A stretch of DNA of 64,000 bases from Pseudomonas phenolilytica (GCF_021432765.1 NZ_CP058908.1:1-64000); one strand, 5' to 3'. Numbered from the stretch's first letter, positions 1-9,475 are shown. Numbers and translations are program-made. The notes: generated by a model from the sequence alone, not told the origin.

Positions 1-259
1 TCGAGGATCAGCCCCATGCCGCGTGCCCGCAGTGCCTCGACCAAGCGACGCAGCGCCGCCTCGCCGCCCAGCTCGGGATTGATGCGGGTCGGGTCGATCA
101 CGTCGTAGCCGTGCATCGAGCCGGGGCGGGCGGTCAGCAACGGCGAGGCGTACAGATGGCTGATGCGAGTGCGGCGAAGTAGTCGACCAGCGCGGTGGCG
201 TCGTCGAGGGTGAAGTCGCGGTGGAACTGCAGGCGCAGCGTGGCAGTGAGCGGCTTCAT
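1..259 (-). pseudogene. treY: Maltooligosyl trehalose synthase, N-terminal part, frameshifted and cut by window edge
   Basis: TreY rearranges the reducing end of maltooligosaccharides into a trehalosyl unit. The translation from the ATG at 259 begins [16 protein letters not shown], a typical TreY N-terminus. The next family-like stretch ([20 protein letters not shown]) lies in another frame, so one base is missing or extra near position 170. The ATG overlaps the malQ stop codon as ATGA, consistent with translational coupling in a treZ-malQ-treY operon. The rest of the gene lies outside the window. The identity is firm; whether the shift is biological or a sequence error cannot be settled here. 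Confidence 0.75.
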
Positions 260-2337
260 CGACGGCTTCCTTCGCGGTGATCGTGGCGGGCCTTGTTCAG
301 GCAATGCAGGCGGCGGCTGCAGACGGGTGGTCGAGCGGGTGGCGCTGTCGTACGGGTAGCGCCGTCGCCAGTTCGGATGGATTTCGACGATGCGGGCATA
401 TTGGTCTGCTCGCTGAGGCCGAGCGCATCCTCCACCGGCAGCAATGCCAGCGGCGCGGGGGTATGGCCGAGGAAACAGGCGGCGGCATCGACCGCCTGTT
501 GAACCTCCAGCAGCTGCCCGGGATCGCGCCCGCCGTCTTCGCAGAGCACGCGCTTCAGCCGGATGCTCGCGCTCGTCGGCGCGCTCGTGCTCGAGTGCGC
601 GCAGAGAGACTCGCGCTCCGCTTCGCTAGCTGGCCGATCCTGATCGCCAGTCGATGTCATGCCCGCTCCACCACCCGGCGAGCGGCGGAATATCGTGGGT
701 GGTGCTGGTCGCCAGCGCCTGATCGGAGTACTGACCGGCGCGCTGGAAATGGCCGTCGTGCTGCTCGAACAGCAGCACGCGCATGCCGAGTATGCCGCGC
801 GCGGCGAGCACCTCGCGCAGGCCTTCGGGGATGGTGCCGAGGTCTTCGCCGAGGATCACCGCGCGGTGCCGCCAGGCCTCCAGGCAGAGCAGGCGCAGCA
901 TGTCGTCGAAGGGGTAGTTGAGGTACACGCCGCGCTTCGGATCGGCGCCGGCCGGCATCACCCACAGGCGCTTGAGGCCCAGCACGTGGTCGATGCGCAT
1001 GCCGCCAGCGTGCGCAAGGTTGGCGCGCAGCATCTCGATGTAGGCGCGAAAGCCGTGGCGCTGCAGGCCCCAGGGTGAGAACGCGGAGATGCCCCAGTTC
1101 TGCCCGGCGCGATTCATCACGTCCGGTGGCGCGCCGACGCTGAGCGCAGCCAGGAGTTCGGCCTGCCGGCTCCAGGCCTGACTGCCGCCGCCATCGGCGC
1201 CGACGGCCAGATCCGAGATCAGGCCGATGCGCATGCCGGCGCTACGCGCGGCGACATGGGCGCGTTGCAGGCCGCGCGCCATCAGCCATGGGCCGAAGGC
1301 GTGGTAGCTGACCGCATCGGCGTGTTCGCGGGCAAACGCGGCCACCGCCGGGCTGGCCGGATCGCGGTATTCGGCCGGCCAGGCATTCCAGTGCTGCGGG
1401 TTGCCCTCGGCATCGCGCAGGTGGTCGTGCAGCGCCTCGAACCGGCAGTGGTTTTCCAGCGCTTCGCCCCGCTGGCGCGGAAGCTGTCGAAATCGACCTG
1501 CTGCGCATTGCCGCCGCGATTGAAATCCTCGAACAGCTGACGCAGCAGGCGCTGACGGCTGAGCGCCACGGCCGGCCAGTCGATCAGCTCCAGCTGCTCC
1601 AGACGCTCCGCTCGCGGCCCAGATCGCAGGTTTGGATGCCTAGCTGCACCGGGCGCTCGCCGAGGATTGCGCCGGGCGCGGCGTGCAGCACATTGAGGAA
1701 AAGCCGGCTGGATGGCGAGTAGGGGCTGTACTGATGGGGATAGGCGCCGAACATGGCGTGCACCGGCTGATGCCCAGCGCGTCGGCACCATGGGCGGCGG
1801 CACTGCGGGCCAGGGTTTCCAGCGCCTGGGTATCGCCCAGGCCGCCGTCGCCTGGCCGGCGCAGGGCATACAGCTGCACGGTGAGGCCCCAGGCGTCGGG
1901 ACCGGCGATGTCCGCACAGTCGGGCAGGCATGCGGCGCCACCGCCACGGTCAGCTGGTGCTCGGCGATGCTCAGCTGGTAGTAGCCGGGAGTGCCGATCG
2001 CCGGCAGCCGCGCCTGCTCGTCGAGCTGGCCGTCACGGGCTTCGCCGTCCTCGGACGTCAGCTGGTAGTGGCTCGCCGGCGCGAAATAGCTGCCCAGTTC
2101 CAGCGCGGCGTGCTGGTCGCAGGTCAACAGCGGCGGCACGCCGCCGTGGTTGTACTGTTGCGCGAGCAGATCGAGGCTGGCCTGAATGTCGGCTTCGCTG
2201 TGCGCGGCCAGCCCGAGGCAGCCCAGCACCTCGCGAAGCACCTGCGGCTCGACGCGTTGCGGGCAGTTGTCGGCGTCCGTCCAGTCGACGGACAGCCCCG
2301 CGGCAGTGGCCAGGCGGATCAGCGATTCGTCACTCAT
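256..2337 (-). pseudogene. malQ: 4-alpha-glucanotransferase (amylomaltase), multiply frameshifted
   Basis: MalQ transfers glucan segments between maltodextrins and supplies substrate for TreY/TreZ. The ATG at 2337 overlaps the end of treZ (stop at 2330-2332). The product starts MSDESLIRLATAAGLSVDW, then moves through several frames. Readable GH77 segments include WGLTVQLYALRRPGD, LFEDFNRGGNAQQVDFD, MRIDHVLGLKRLWVMPAG and VILGEDLGTIPEGLREVLAA, which carries the family Asp and Glu-Asp region. About seven frame changes are needed to join them. Between shifts the correct-phase codons are free of stops, which favours recent damage or base-calling errors over old decay. The likely natural stop is at 256-258, overlapping treY. 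Confidence 0.8.
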
Positions 2338-4099
2338 GGTCTTTCTCCAGATACAGCCTGGCCAGACGCGGCGCCAACGTATCGCGTGCATCGACCACCT
2401 CGCGGCTGGCGAACAGCAGTTGGGCAACGGCGGGGCCTCCGACAGCGGCGCGGCCTGCTCGCCGAGATTCAGCTCCAGGCGCAATCGGCAGCCGCCGCCG
2501 AGGCGCCAGTGCACCAGCACCGCTGCATCGCCCAGCACACAGGCATCGAGAAAACGCGCACCGGCAGGCGCGGCACGATCTCGCGCCGACGAATGTCCAG
2601 CAGCTGGCGATACAGCGCCTGCCATTCGGCATGCCCCGGCTCCTGGCGCGCGCCGAAATCCGGGCACGAGGCGTCGAAGGTGGCGATGGCGTTGGGGTCC
2701 GGGATGCGCTCGCGGGTGTTCTCGTCGGCGAACTCGGCAAAACTCGGCGAACTCGTTGCGGCGGCCTTCGCGCACGGCGTCCGCCAGTTCGCCGTGGTGG
2801 CTGGTAAAGAACAGGAACGGCTGGCGCGCGCCCATTCTTCGCCCATGAATAGCAGCGGAATCATCGGCGAGAGCAACAGCACGGCCGTCGCGGCACGCAG
2901 CGATTGCGGGTCGGCGAGGCTGATCAGGCGCTCGCCGAAGGCGCGGTTGCCGATCTGGTCGTGGTTCTGCAGGAACAGCACGAAAGCGGTCGGGGACAGG
3001 TGGCCGCTGGGTTCACCGCGCGTCTCGCCACGGCGGTTGGCCTCGCCCTGGTAGATGAAACCCTCGCCGAGAAAGCGCGCCAGCTTGGCCGTGGCGTCGC
3101 CGTGGTAGTCGGCGTAGTAGCCCTGGCGCTCGCCGGTGAGCAGACAGTGCAGGACATTGTGGCCGTCGTCGTTCCACTGCGCGGTGAAGCCCTGGGCCAG
3201 CAGGCTGGCGCGGTTGTCCTCGTTCTCCAGCACCAGGTGGACGTGCCGGCCGGGTTCGGTTGCCTCGCGCACCCGGGCCGCCAGTTCGGTGAGGGAAGCT
3301 GCGTTCCGGGATGGCGTGCACGGCGTCCAGGCGCAGGCCGTCGAAGCGCGGTATCCTGCAGCCACATCAACGCGTTGTCGATGAAGAAATCGCGCACCTC
3401 GCGGCGGCGGAAGTCGATGGCATCGCCCCAAGGCGTCTGCTGGTCATGGCGGAAGAAGTGCTTGGCGTAACGGCCGAGGTAGTTGCCGTCCGGGCGAAGT
3501 GGTTGTAGACCACATCGAGGAAGACCATCAGGCCGTGGCCGTGGGCGCTGTCGATCAGCTGCTTGAGCTCGGCCGGCGAGCCGTAGGCCGCCTCCGGGGC
3601 GTAGGGCAGTACGCCGTCGTAGCCCCAGTTGCGCTCGCCAGGAAATTCCGCCAGCGGCATCAGCTCGATGGCCGTGACGCCAGCGCGGCGAGGTCCGCCA
3701 GGCGCCGCTCGACCCCGGCAAAGCCACGAGCAGGCCAGCATGCAATTCGTAGAGCACCGTTTCGTGCCACGGGCGGCCCTGCCAGTCGGCGTGACGCCAC
3801 AGGTAGTCGTGGGGTCGACCACCACGCTGGGGTCGTGCACATCGCCGGCCTGCGCGCGTGACGCCGGGTCGGGCACCTGCAGTTCGCCGTCGATGAGGAA
3901 AGCGATTACAGCGTACCCGCGCCATACGGAGCATCCACGCCGTACCAGCCATCCGCCTCGGGCTGCATCGGCAGCGTTTCGCCGCCAACGATAACCAGCG
4001 CCACGCTTGCGGCATCCGGCGCCCAGAGCCTGAAGCGGGTGTGTTGCAGTCCAGCAGTTGTGGGCCGTGTCGTCCGATGGGGGCACGCATGGATGGCAT
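2330..4099 (-). pseudogene. treZ: Malto-oligosyltrehalose trehalohydrolase, multiply frameshifted
   Basis: TreZ (GH13) releases trehalose from maltooligosyltrehalose made by TreY. Family segments can be read in order across all three minus frames: [16 protein letters not shown], the [20 protein letters not shown] substrate region, [66 protein letters not shown] and FLFFTSHHGELADAVREGR. Joining them takes about eleven frame changes. The start was taken at the ATG at 4099 ([17 protein letters not shown]), with an alternative at 4090 in the same frame. The stop overlaps malQ by eight bases. As written, no full-length protein can be made. The promoter side faces the mobile element. Confidence 0.8.
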
Positions 4100-4436
4100 T
4101 GACTGTCTCGGTGGCGCACTCAGGAAATGGCGTGGGCGGCCTCGCGGTGGACGCCCAGCAGTGCTGGTACAGGATGGTCGTACGGGGCGATGGCGTGGCG
4201 CCAGAAGAATCGGTGGCCATCCCCGGCAGCGCATGGCGCACAGCCGCTCGGCCCGAGAAGCTACAAGCTCCCCATGGAGCTTGCAGAAGGGATGCGCCAG
4301 GCGACCAAGAATTGGCAGGATCTTTACCAGATGCCTGAAAGAGGGCACTCAAGCAAAAACGCCCCACTCGCGTTTGATCGACTGTAAGCAAGGCCCGCAT
4401 CTCGCGGGGCTTTTTACGCTAGCGCAAGGAAGCGCC
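4100..4436. other. Intergenic junction between treZ and the mobile element; hairpins only
   Basis: I see no supportable gene here. It should hold the treZ promoter and the left boundary of the element. A perfect 8-bp inverted repeat with a 4-base loop lies at 4264-4283. A terminator-like GC stem followed by five Ts lies at about 4392-4415, just upstream of the nuclease gene. No copy of the tRNA-Arg(CCT) 3' end was found here, so the left attachment site is not defined. Confidence 0.4.
4392..4415 (+). terminator. Terminator-like hairpin upstream of the nuclease
   Basis: A GC-rich stem (GCCCGC paired with GCGGGGC, one bulge) is followed by TTTTT. The same style of hairpin occurs at 5761 and near 6307, as is common between small prophage genes. 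Confidence 0.5.
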
Positions 4437-5030
4437 ATGTATCGAATCGCTGCAACTCTGCTACTCCTTCCCTTACCAGTTATCGCCGCACAGCTTGAAT
4501 GCCGAGTGATTGGGATTTCTGACGGCGACACCATCAACTGTCTAACCGCCGACCGCGTGCCCGAGCGAATACGCCTGCGAGGGATTGATGCACCCGAAAG
4601 CAAACAGCCCTTCGGTGCCCAATCTAAGCAGCACCTGTCCGGGCTGGTGTACCGGAGGACGGTGATCGTTGATTCAGCTAGCCGCGACAGATGGGGCCGC
4701 ATCATCGGCACCGTATGGGTAGAGCCTGCTGATTGCGTCAACTGCGGCCCAACGCTGGATGCAGGCCGGGCGCAACTCGCCTCTGGTATGGCTTGGTGGT
4801 TCAGGCGCTACGCGAAGCAGCAACCATTGGAGGAGCGGCTCTCGTATGAGTTTGAGGAGAAAGAGGCCTCACTCGTCGAATCGGGCTATGGCGTGACCCT
4901 CAGCCTATTCCGCCTTGGGACTGGCGCCGCGGAAAACGGTGATCCTCACTACTTAGTAACTGATGACAGACTCAACCCGATCAGTGATCGGCTTATAACC
5001 CCCCGCTACGAATCTCAATGCGACTCATAG
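4437..5030 (+). CDS. Thermonuclease family (SNase-like) exported nuclease, C-terminal frameshift
   Basis: Staphylococcal-nuclease-like phosphodiesterase with an N-terminal signal peptide (hydrophobic core about residues 5-18, ending AAQ). The active-site set is visible: DGDT at 29-32, RLRGIDAPE at 46-54 (Arg46, Asp51, Glu54, matching SNase Arg35, Asp40, Glu43) and RDRWGR with Arg88. The start at 4437 follows AAGGAAGCGCC. After residue about 142 the reading leaves the family pattern. In the neighbouring frame the expected ending GLWRDPQPIPPWDWRRGKR is present and stops at 4942. An indel near 4865-4880 has therefore replaced the C-terminus with an unrelated tail that runs to 5030 and overlaps the next gene. 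The catalytic core is retained, so some activity is possible. Confidence 0.8.
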   Translation: MYRIAATLLLLPLPVIAAQLECRVIGISDGDTINCLTADRVPERIRLRGIDAPESKQPFGAQSKQHLSGLVYRRTVIVDSASRDRWGRIIGTVWVEPADCVNCGPTLDAGRAQLASGMAWWFRRYAKQQPLEERLSYEFEEKEASLVESGYGVTLSLFRLGTGAAENGDPHYLVTDDRLNPISDRLITPRYESQCDS

Positions 5031-5254
5031 CTCTGGCTCTCACTACCATATTCACCATTAGCGGCTGCGCTATGCACTCAGAGAAAGCCTCGTTGTCCTC
5101 CGGCCAAATTGGCTGCGCTCCTTCGCAGATAACGATATCGGACGACGACGTCACCTTCAGAACCGCTTCATGGGTAGCCACTTGCAAAGGCAAGAGGTTC
5201 TATTGCGTTCGAAAGGCTTACGACGACACCAACTGCACCAAAGAACTGGATTAG
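5018..5254 (+). CDS. Small lipoprotein of the mobile element
   Basis: A 78-residue protein with a lipoprotein signal: MRLIALALTTIFTISGC gives a lipobox with Cys17, so the mature part would be about 62 residues anchored to a membrane. Five further cysteines occur in the mature part (for example GCAP, CKGKRFYC, NCTK), which suggests disulfides in the periplasm. No enzyme family is recognised. It sits between the nuclease and the RsmF-like gene on the same strand and may be a phage lysogenic-conversion or lysis-region lipoprotein; that role is inference. Confidence 0.65.
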   Translation: MRLIALALTTIFTISGCAMHSEKASLSSGQIGCAPSQITISDDDVTFRTASWVATCKGKRFYCVRKAYDDTNCTKELD

Positions 5255-5284
5255 TCCAACGGGCTGAGGCAAGGAAGCGTAAAC

Positions 5285-5491
5285 ATGAGCTATCTGGTGC
5301 TAACCCGCCGACAAGGCGAAAAAATCACTCTGCGCGTTCAGCCAGGCACGAATGCCGAGGATCTCCTAGCCGAGCTCTTGTTGGACGGCATTACCGTTAC
5401 GGTTAAGGAGATCAAGGGCAGCAAGGCGCAGATAGCGATTGAAGCTCCGCTCGATTTGCAGATTCTGCGGAGAGAACTGGAAGAGCGGTGA
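5285..5491 (+). CDS. CsrA-superfamily RNA-binding regulator, RsmF/RsmN type
   Basis: A 68-residue protein beginning MSYLVLTRRQGEKITL and ending IEAPLDLQILRRELEER. It matches the CsrA fold but carries an insertion of about a dozen residues (TNAEDLLAELLLDG) between the second and third strands. That insertion is the layout of Pseudomonas RsmN/RsmF rather than RsmA. Arg62 in ILRREL falls at the RNA-contacting arginine position known in RsmN. CsrA family proteins bind GGA motifs in mRNA leaders and control translation. The host RsmA gene lies at 20970-21155 in this window, so the element brings a second, structurally distinct regulator. The start follows AAGGAAGCGTAAAC. Confidence 0.85.
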   Translation: MSYLVLTRRQGEKITLRVQPGTNAEDLLAELLLDGITVTVKEIKGSKAQIAIEAPLDLQILRRELEER

Positions 5492-5760
5492 GAGGCACGT
5501 CGTTTGCGCATGATCCCGTCGGGACGGCAAGCACATGGTCAATACCAATACAGCAATTCTGAAAACTGAGGTGCGTGTTGGCTGTAGCTGGGTTGATTAA
5601 AGGTATCGAGACACTATCGAACCGGTTAGCGTCGGCTAGGAAAGGAATCATTTACCTTCCAAGGGCGCTTTATACCTCAGGGTTTGTCGCTGTGCTCGCA
5701 GCATTCTTAAAGCGAAACAAGGCAGCGCCGGCACGTTTGCTTCCATCATATGACCAATTA

Positions 5761-5785
5761 GCCCCGCACTTAGCGGGGCTTTTTG
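5761..5785 (+). terminator. Rho-independent terminator
   Basis: A perfect GCCCCGC/GCGGGGC stem is followed by TTTTT. It would end transcription from the nuclease-lipoprotein-RsmF group. Nothing convincing is coded between here and 6020. Confidence 0.75.
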
Positions 5786-6020
5786 TATCTGTCCTGCGCC
5801 TGTTATTCGTAATCAGTGCAAGCCTGACCGGCTGTGGCCTTTAACCCAAGTCGGGGACTGCCAGGCCGGCGGAAGGCGCAGTCACCTTTCGCCTCCTTGT
5901 GTATGAAGACCCCTCTCTTTGATTTGTGGGTCGTCTTCGGGCCAGTCCAGTACTTACAGCTACCGCAACGATTTAGGAGATGAGGGCTATCGATCGCCAG
6001 GTGATTGAGTTGAAAACTGG

Positions 6021-6218
6021 TCAGGTCGTTAGCTGCGCTCGCCGGGGTCTCCTAGCGCTTGATCGCTCTTGCTTGTCCCGCTTTTCCTGCTTGTCGAACC
6101 AACCATGAATAATCGGCGCAAGCACCACAGCCACGATCATGAACAGTGGTGACTTGGTCAGATCGCTAAGTAGAAGCGCGGCCCCGACCAAACCGCCTAT
6201 CCATAGCCATCGCTTCAT
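6021..6218 (-). CDS. Small membrane protein of unknown function
   Basis: A 65-residue protein with an N-terminal transmembrane stretch (WLWIGGLVGAALLLSDL), a second hydrophobic stretch (PLFMIVAVVLAPIIHGWF), then a strongly basic, charged tail rich in Lys and Arg. The size and layout fit a small phage or prophage membrane protein. No family is recognised. It is transcribed towards the terminator region and may share transcription with umuDC upstream on the same strand, although 155 bases separate them. Real coding status is likely but not certain. Confidence 0.45.
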   Translation of the reverse strand: MKRWLWIGGLVGAALLLSDLTKSPLFMIVAVVLAPIIHGWFDKQEKRDKQERSSARRPRRAQLTT

Positions 6219-6373
6219 TTCTTTCCCTCGAAATTCATATCCAAGCTAGATCGGCCAAAGGGCAGAATCCTTAACGCCAAGAAAACTTCACCGCATGACG
6301 TAAAACGCACCACGCGGGGCTTTTCGTTTCAGGTCCCTGCCCTAATTCCTCCACACCAACCGCACCCACGGCC

Positions 6374-7630
6374 CTACCGTACCACCATCAACTCATCCCA
6401 CCTCGTCGTATAACGCTGGCTCATCAGCTCACGCTTCATCGACCACTCAGCCGTGGCCGGGATGCGACCGAGACGAACCGTGCCCCTACCCTCACGCGCG
6501 TTGATTCGGTCGACAACTTCCATCAGCCGGTCGGCACCGAGTCGAGGTGCATCCGCGAACAGGTCGCCAGTGAATTCGCCGCGCTGACGCAGATCCATCA
6601 GCAGTACCTCTGCCTTGCTGTAGGCGTAGCCGAGCCGAAAAATCGCTTCCAACCCACGAACAGCCGCGGCGGCGAGCACCCGGGTGTCATCGGTGGGATA
6701 TGGCAGAGGGCAGCTAATTGCGTTGGCGTAGCGCGGCTGATTGGGGTTGTGCATACCGGTGCGGATGGCCAACTGCAGCGCACCGGCCAGGCTATTCTGC
6801 GCGCGGAGCTTCTCGGCAGCCTTGGTGACGTAGGCCACGACAGCTTCGCGGATTGGGGCGATGTCACGCAGGCGGCTGCCGAACATCTTCGAGGAGCAGA
6901 TCATCTGCCGGGGCGGTACCGCCTCCTCCAGATCGAGGCAGGAGATTCCGCGCAGCTCGCGCGCAGTTTTCTCCAGCACCACACTGAACTGCCGGCGCAG
7001 CGATGCCGGGTCGCATTGCGCCAGATCCCAGGCCGTTTGGATGCCCAGCGGACGCAGGCGAGCAGTTAGCCGTCGGCCAACGCCCCATACCTCGCCAACC
7101 TCTGTCATCCGCAACAGCCTGTCGCGCCGCTCCGGGTCACGCAGGTCGATCACGCCGCCGGACTTGCGCCAGGTCTTCGCTGCCCAGTTGGCGAGCTTGG
7201 CCAAGGTCTTCGTCGGCCCGATCCCAACCCCCACCGGTATACCGGTCCAGCGCAGCACTCGCTCTCGCGCCTCATGCCCCAGCGGCAACAGGTCGCCCGT
7301 CATCCCTGCCAGGTCGGCGAACGCCTCGTCGATGCTGTACACCTCGATACGCGGAAACATCCCCTCCAACGTCGTCATCACCCGGGCACTCATCTGCCCG
7401 TAAAGCTCATAGTTGCTTGAGAAACAGACCACGCCCCACTCGCGCATCTGGTCGCGCCATTGGAAATACGGAGCGCCCATCGGAATGCCGAGCCGTTTGG
7501 CCTCTCGGGTACGAGCGATTACGCAGCCGTCGTTGTTGCTCAGCACCACGACCGGTACGCCATCCAGCCACGGACGGTAGACGCGTTCACATGAGCAGTA
7601 GAACGAGTTGCAGTCGATCAGCGCGAACAT
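6374..7630 (-). CDS. umuC: DNA polymerase V catalytic subunit, UmuC family
   Basis: A Y-family translesion polymerase of 418 residues. It starts [21 protein letters not shown] (metal-binding Asp6) and has [10 protein letters not shown] with catalytic Asp101-Glu102, followed by helix-hairpin-helix and little-finger regions, about the usual UmuC length. The ATG at 7630 overlaps the umuD end by 13 bases, so the two are translated together. With cleaved UmuD it forms Pol V for SOS mutagenesis. The operon is led by a LexA box at 8062-8077. Plasmids and prophages often carry such umuDC copies, and this copy lies inside the mobile element. Confidence 0.95.
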   Translation of the reverse strand: MFALIDCNSFYCSCERVYRPWLDGVPVVVLSNNDGCVIARTREAKRLGIPMGAPYFQWRDQMREWGVVCFSSNYELYGQMSARVMTTLEGMFPRIEVYSIDEAFADLAGMTGDLLPLGHEARERVLRWTGIPVGVGIGPTKTLAKLANWAAKTWRKSGGVIDLRDPERRDRLLRMTEVGEVWGVGRRLTARLRPLGIQTAWDLAQCDPASLRRQFSVVLEKTARELRGISCLDLEEAVPPRQMICSSKMFGSRLRDIAPIREAVVAYVTKAAEKLRAQNSLAGALQLAIRTGMHNPNQPRYANAISCPLPYPTDDTRVLAAAAVRGLEAIFRLGYAYSKAEVLLMDLRQRGEFTGDLFADAPRLGADRLMEVVDRINAREGRGTVRLGRIPATAEWSMKRELMSQRYTTRWDELMVVR

Positions 7631-8043
7631 AGCTGGTGCAGATTGTGAGTGGCCACACCCCAAACGTGCAGGGACTCGGTAACGCGGATAGCGCGGTAAT
7701 CGGGATTCTCGGCCTGCAGCCACACGCCTTCCTGCGACACCTGCAGTCGTTTAACAGTCATGCCGCCGTCGACGTAGGCAACGACAATGTGCCCGGCGCG
7801 CGCCTCCAGTGCCCGGTTCACCACGAGCACATCGCCGTCGTAAATGCCGGCGCCGACCATACTGGGCCCCTCTACCCTCACCAGATAGACGTGTGGCGTA
7901 CGCAGGTCGACCAGCTCATCAATAGATAGCGTGACCTCCTCATAGTCCGCCGCGGGCGAAGGAAAGCCCGCGGGAACGCGAGTGTCGACGAACTGGAGGA
8001 ATGTTGACGACGGGCCAAGCTGGCCGAGGATAGTGGCGCGCAT
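7618..8043 (-). CDS. umuD: UmuD-type S24 self-cleaving SOS mutagenesis protein
   Basis: A 141-residue S24 family protease. Ser61 ([11 protein letters not shown]) and Lys98 (DGGMTVKRL) form the serine-lysine dyad. The likely self-cleavage site is Ala25-Gly26 in [13 protein letters not shown]. RecA filaments stimulate cleavage in this family, converting UmuD to the form that activates UmuC. The ATG at 8043 lies 18 bases downstream of a consensus LexA site. No helix-turn-helix domain is present, so it is not itself a phage repressor. Confidence 0.95.
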   Translation of the reverse strand: MRATILGQLGPSSTFLQFVDTRVPAGFPSPAADYEEVTLSIDELVDLRTPHVYLVRVEGPSMVGAGIYDGDVLVVNRALEARAGHIVVAYVDGGMTVKRLQVSQEGVWLQAENPDYRAIRVTESLHVWGVATHNLHQLCSR

Positions 8044-8061
8044 GATACTGCTCTGCGATTA

Positions 8062-8077
8062 CTGTATATGCGTACAG
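8062..8077. promoter_or_regulatory. LexA (SOS) box between umuDC and the SRAP gene
   Basis: CTGTATATGCGTACAG matches the LexA consensus CTGT-N8-ACAG exactly. It sits between the divergent umuD (start 8043, minus) and SRAP (start 8144, plus) genes, so one operator could control both directions. Confidence 0.92.
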
Positions 8078-8143
8078 TAAACCGTGAGCACTTCATGCGG
8101 TCAATGAAGTAAGGCAGCCATCCGATAGCAGGCTGGAGGGGAT

Positions 8144-8848
8144 ATGTGCGGTCGCTTTACACAGTACCGAACAGCGGTCGAGTACCTAGATGCGCTGCGC
8201 TATGACAAGCCGATCGAAAGCGCCATCAATCCAGAGCCGATAGACCGCTTCAACGTAGCGCCGCGCTCGAAGGTAATGATTTTCTACGAGACAGACACCG
8301 GCTTACGAATGGCGCGGTTACCGTGGGGCTATCAGCCATTTTGGGCAATGGGAAAACGACCGCCAGCCATCAACGCGCGTGTCGAGACGGCAGCGACCAG
8401 CCGGTTTTTCCGAGACATCTGGGCCACCGGTCGAACGCTAGTTGCGGCAGATGGGTGGTTCGAGTGGGTAAAAGACCCCACCGACCCGAAGAAGAAACAG
8501 CCTTACTACATCCGTCGCAAGGACGGCGCGCCGCTATGGTTCGCCGCGCTGGCTCAGCTGGATCGCACCGGCCTGACCGATCACAACGGGGATGGGTTCG
8601 TAATCATCACCGCCGACAGCGACCAGGGGATGCTAGACATCCATGATCGACGGCCTGTCGTGTTTGAGGCTGACCGCGCGCGAGAATGGATCGAGCCGGA
8701 CCTGTCTTTAGAACGAGCCGAGGAGCTGGCTCGCGACTTGGCATTACCGGTCGACGCCTTCGAATGGTTCGCTGTAGATAAGGCAGTCGGCAACGTTCGT
8801 AATGAGGGGCGGCATCTGATCGAGCCGACATCCGCACCCTTGCTCTGA
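8144..8848 (+). CDS. SRAP domain abasic-site protein, YedK/HMCES family
   Basis: A 234-residue SOS-response-associated peptidase family protein. These proteins shield abasic sites in single-stranded DNA by forming a covalent link through the N-terminal cysteine. The conserved set is visible: Cys2 (MCGRFTQY, exposed after Met removal), Asn77 (INARVETA), Glu107 (GWFEWVK) and His167 (LDIHDRRPVVF). The start is preceded by GGAGGGGAT. The gene diverges from umuDC across the shared LexA box, which fits joint SOS induction. Abasic-site protection and translesion synthesis are complementary functions. Confidence 0.95.
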   Translation: MCGRFTQYRTAVEYLDALRYDKPIESAINPEPIDRFNVAPRSKVMIFYETDTGLRMARLPWGYQPFWAMGKRPPAINARVETAATSRFFRDIWATGRTLVAADGWFEWVKDPTDPKKKQPYYIRRKDGAPLWFAALAQLDRTGLTDHNGDGFVIITADSDQGMLDIHDRRPVVFEADRAREWIEPDLSLERAEELARDLALPVDAFEWFAVDKAVGNVRNEGRHLIEPTSAPLL

Positions 8849-8881
8849 CCCTAGGTTCGGGCTTCGTTCCAGCAGGCGCTC

Positions 8882-9226
8882 TTAGTAGTGCCCCGATTTG
8901 GTCCCGCCGCACATCATGCACTTGCTGTAATCGCCCCAACGGCCTTCAAGGTGCCTGACGAATCCGCCGCATCGATGACAACCGCCATCGGCGCCGTTCT
9001 CCCATCGGTACAGGAGGACCAAGCGCCAGGCGAACCAAAGAGCGCCCAAACCAGATAGTCCGGCCAGAAACCACCTGGCAGGGACAATCACCGTCTCAAG
9101 CGTCGGGCTAAGGGTGTCCATCGCGCCGCCGGTGAAGGCCAGCAGAGCGAGCCCGAGCAGCATGAGTGCCGTTGGTAGCGCGAATAGCCGAACAGATCGC
9201 TCGACAGCCGTTACGTTGATTTCCAC
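8882..9226 (-). CDS. Membrane protein with C-terminal zinc ribbon
   Basis: About 114 residues. Two hydrophobic helices (around residues 12-34 and 52-75) are followed by a cytoplasmic-looking tail containing CHRCGGF and KCMMCGG, two CxxC pairs that would make a small zinc ribbon. I chose the GTG at 9226 because GGAGGT lies seven bases upstream; an in-frame TTG at 9256 has no such site. The function is unknown. It lies 33 bases from the SRAP stop, tail to tail. No known anti-phage or phage family is recognised, but membrane-plus-zinc-ribbon layouts are unusual among small prophage proteins. Confidence 0.65.
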   Translation of the reverse strand: MEINVTAVERSVRLFALPTALMLLGLALLAFTGGAMDTLSPTLETVIVPARWFLAGLSGLGALWFAWRLVLLYRWENGADGGCHRCGGFVRHLEGRWGDYSKCMMCGGTKSGHY

Positions 9227-9475
9227 CTGAAATACCTCCGTGTATGTGATAGCCAAACGCTAGCCATAAAGCGCGTGGTTGTCTCCCCTGGGGGAATCTG
9301 ACGTGTCTACTTTTCGCACGGGTTCTTCCTCTCGGCGCTATCGCAGCCCCGTCCCGGCAATCCCCACACCCGCAAATACTGGATACCCAACCAGTAAAAA
9401 GCTTGCATAAGGCCAAATCGAGAGTAACATGACGTTAATTACGACATGTCTTGTTGATTTACAGTGAGGCAGCTT

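Noticed and set aside
4041..4436. Upstream extension of the nuclease reading frame, and a second open frame 4127-4387
   Set aside because: Antisense to the treZ start, no conserved pattern; the signal peptide clearly begins at 4437.
4100..4436. Left attachment-site copy of the tRNA-Arg(CCT) end
   Set aside because: Only an 8-base match (CCAGGCGA) was seen near 4298, which is chance level.
5575..5844. 89-codon plus-strand reading with hydrophobic end
   Set aside because: TTG start without a ribosome site, no family pattern, and it runs through the terminator at 5761-5785.
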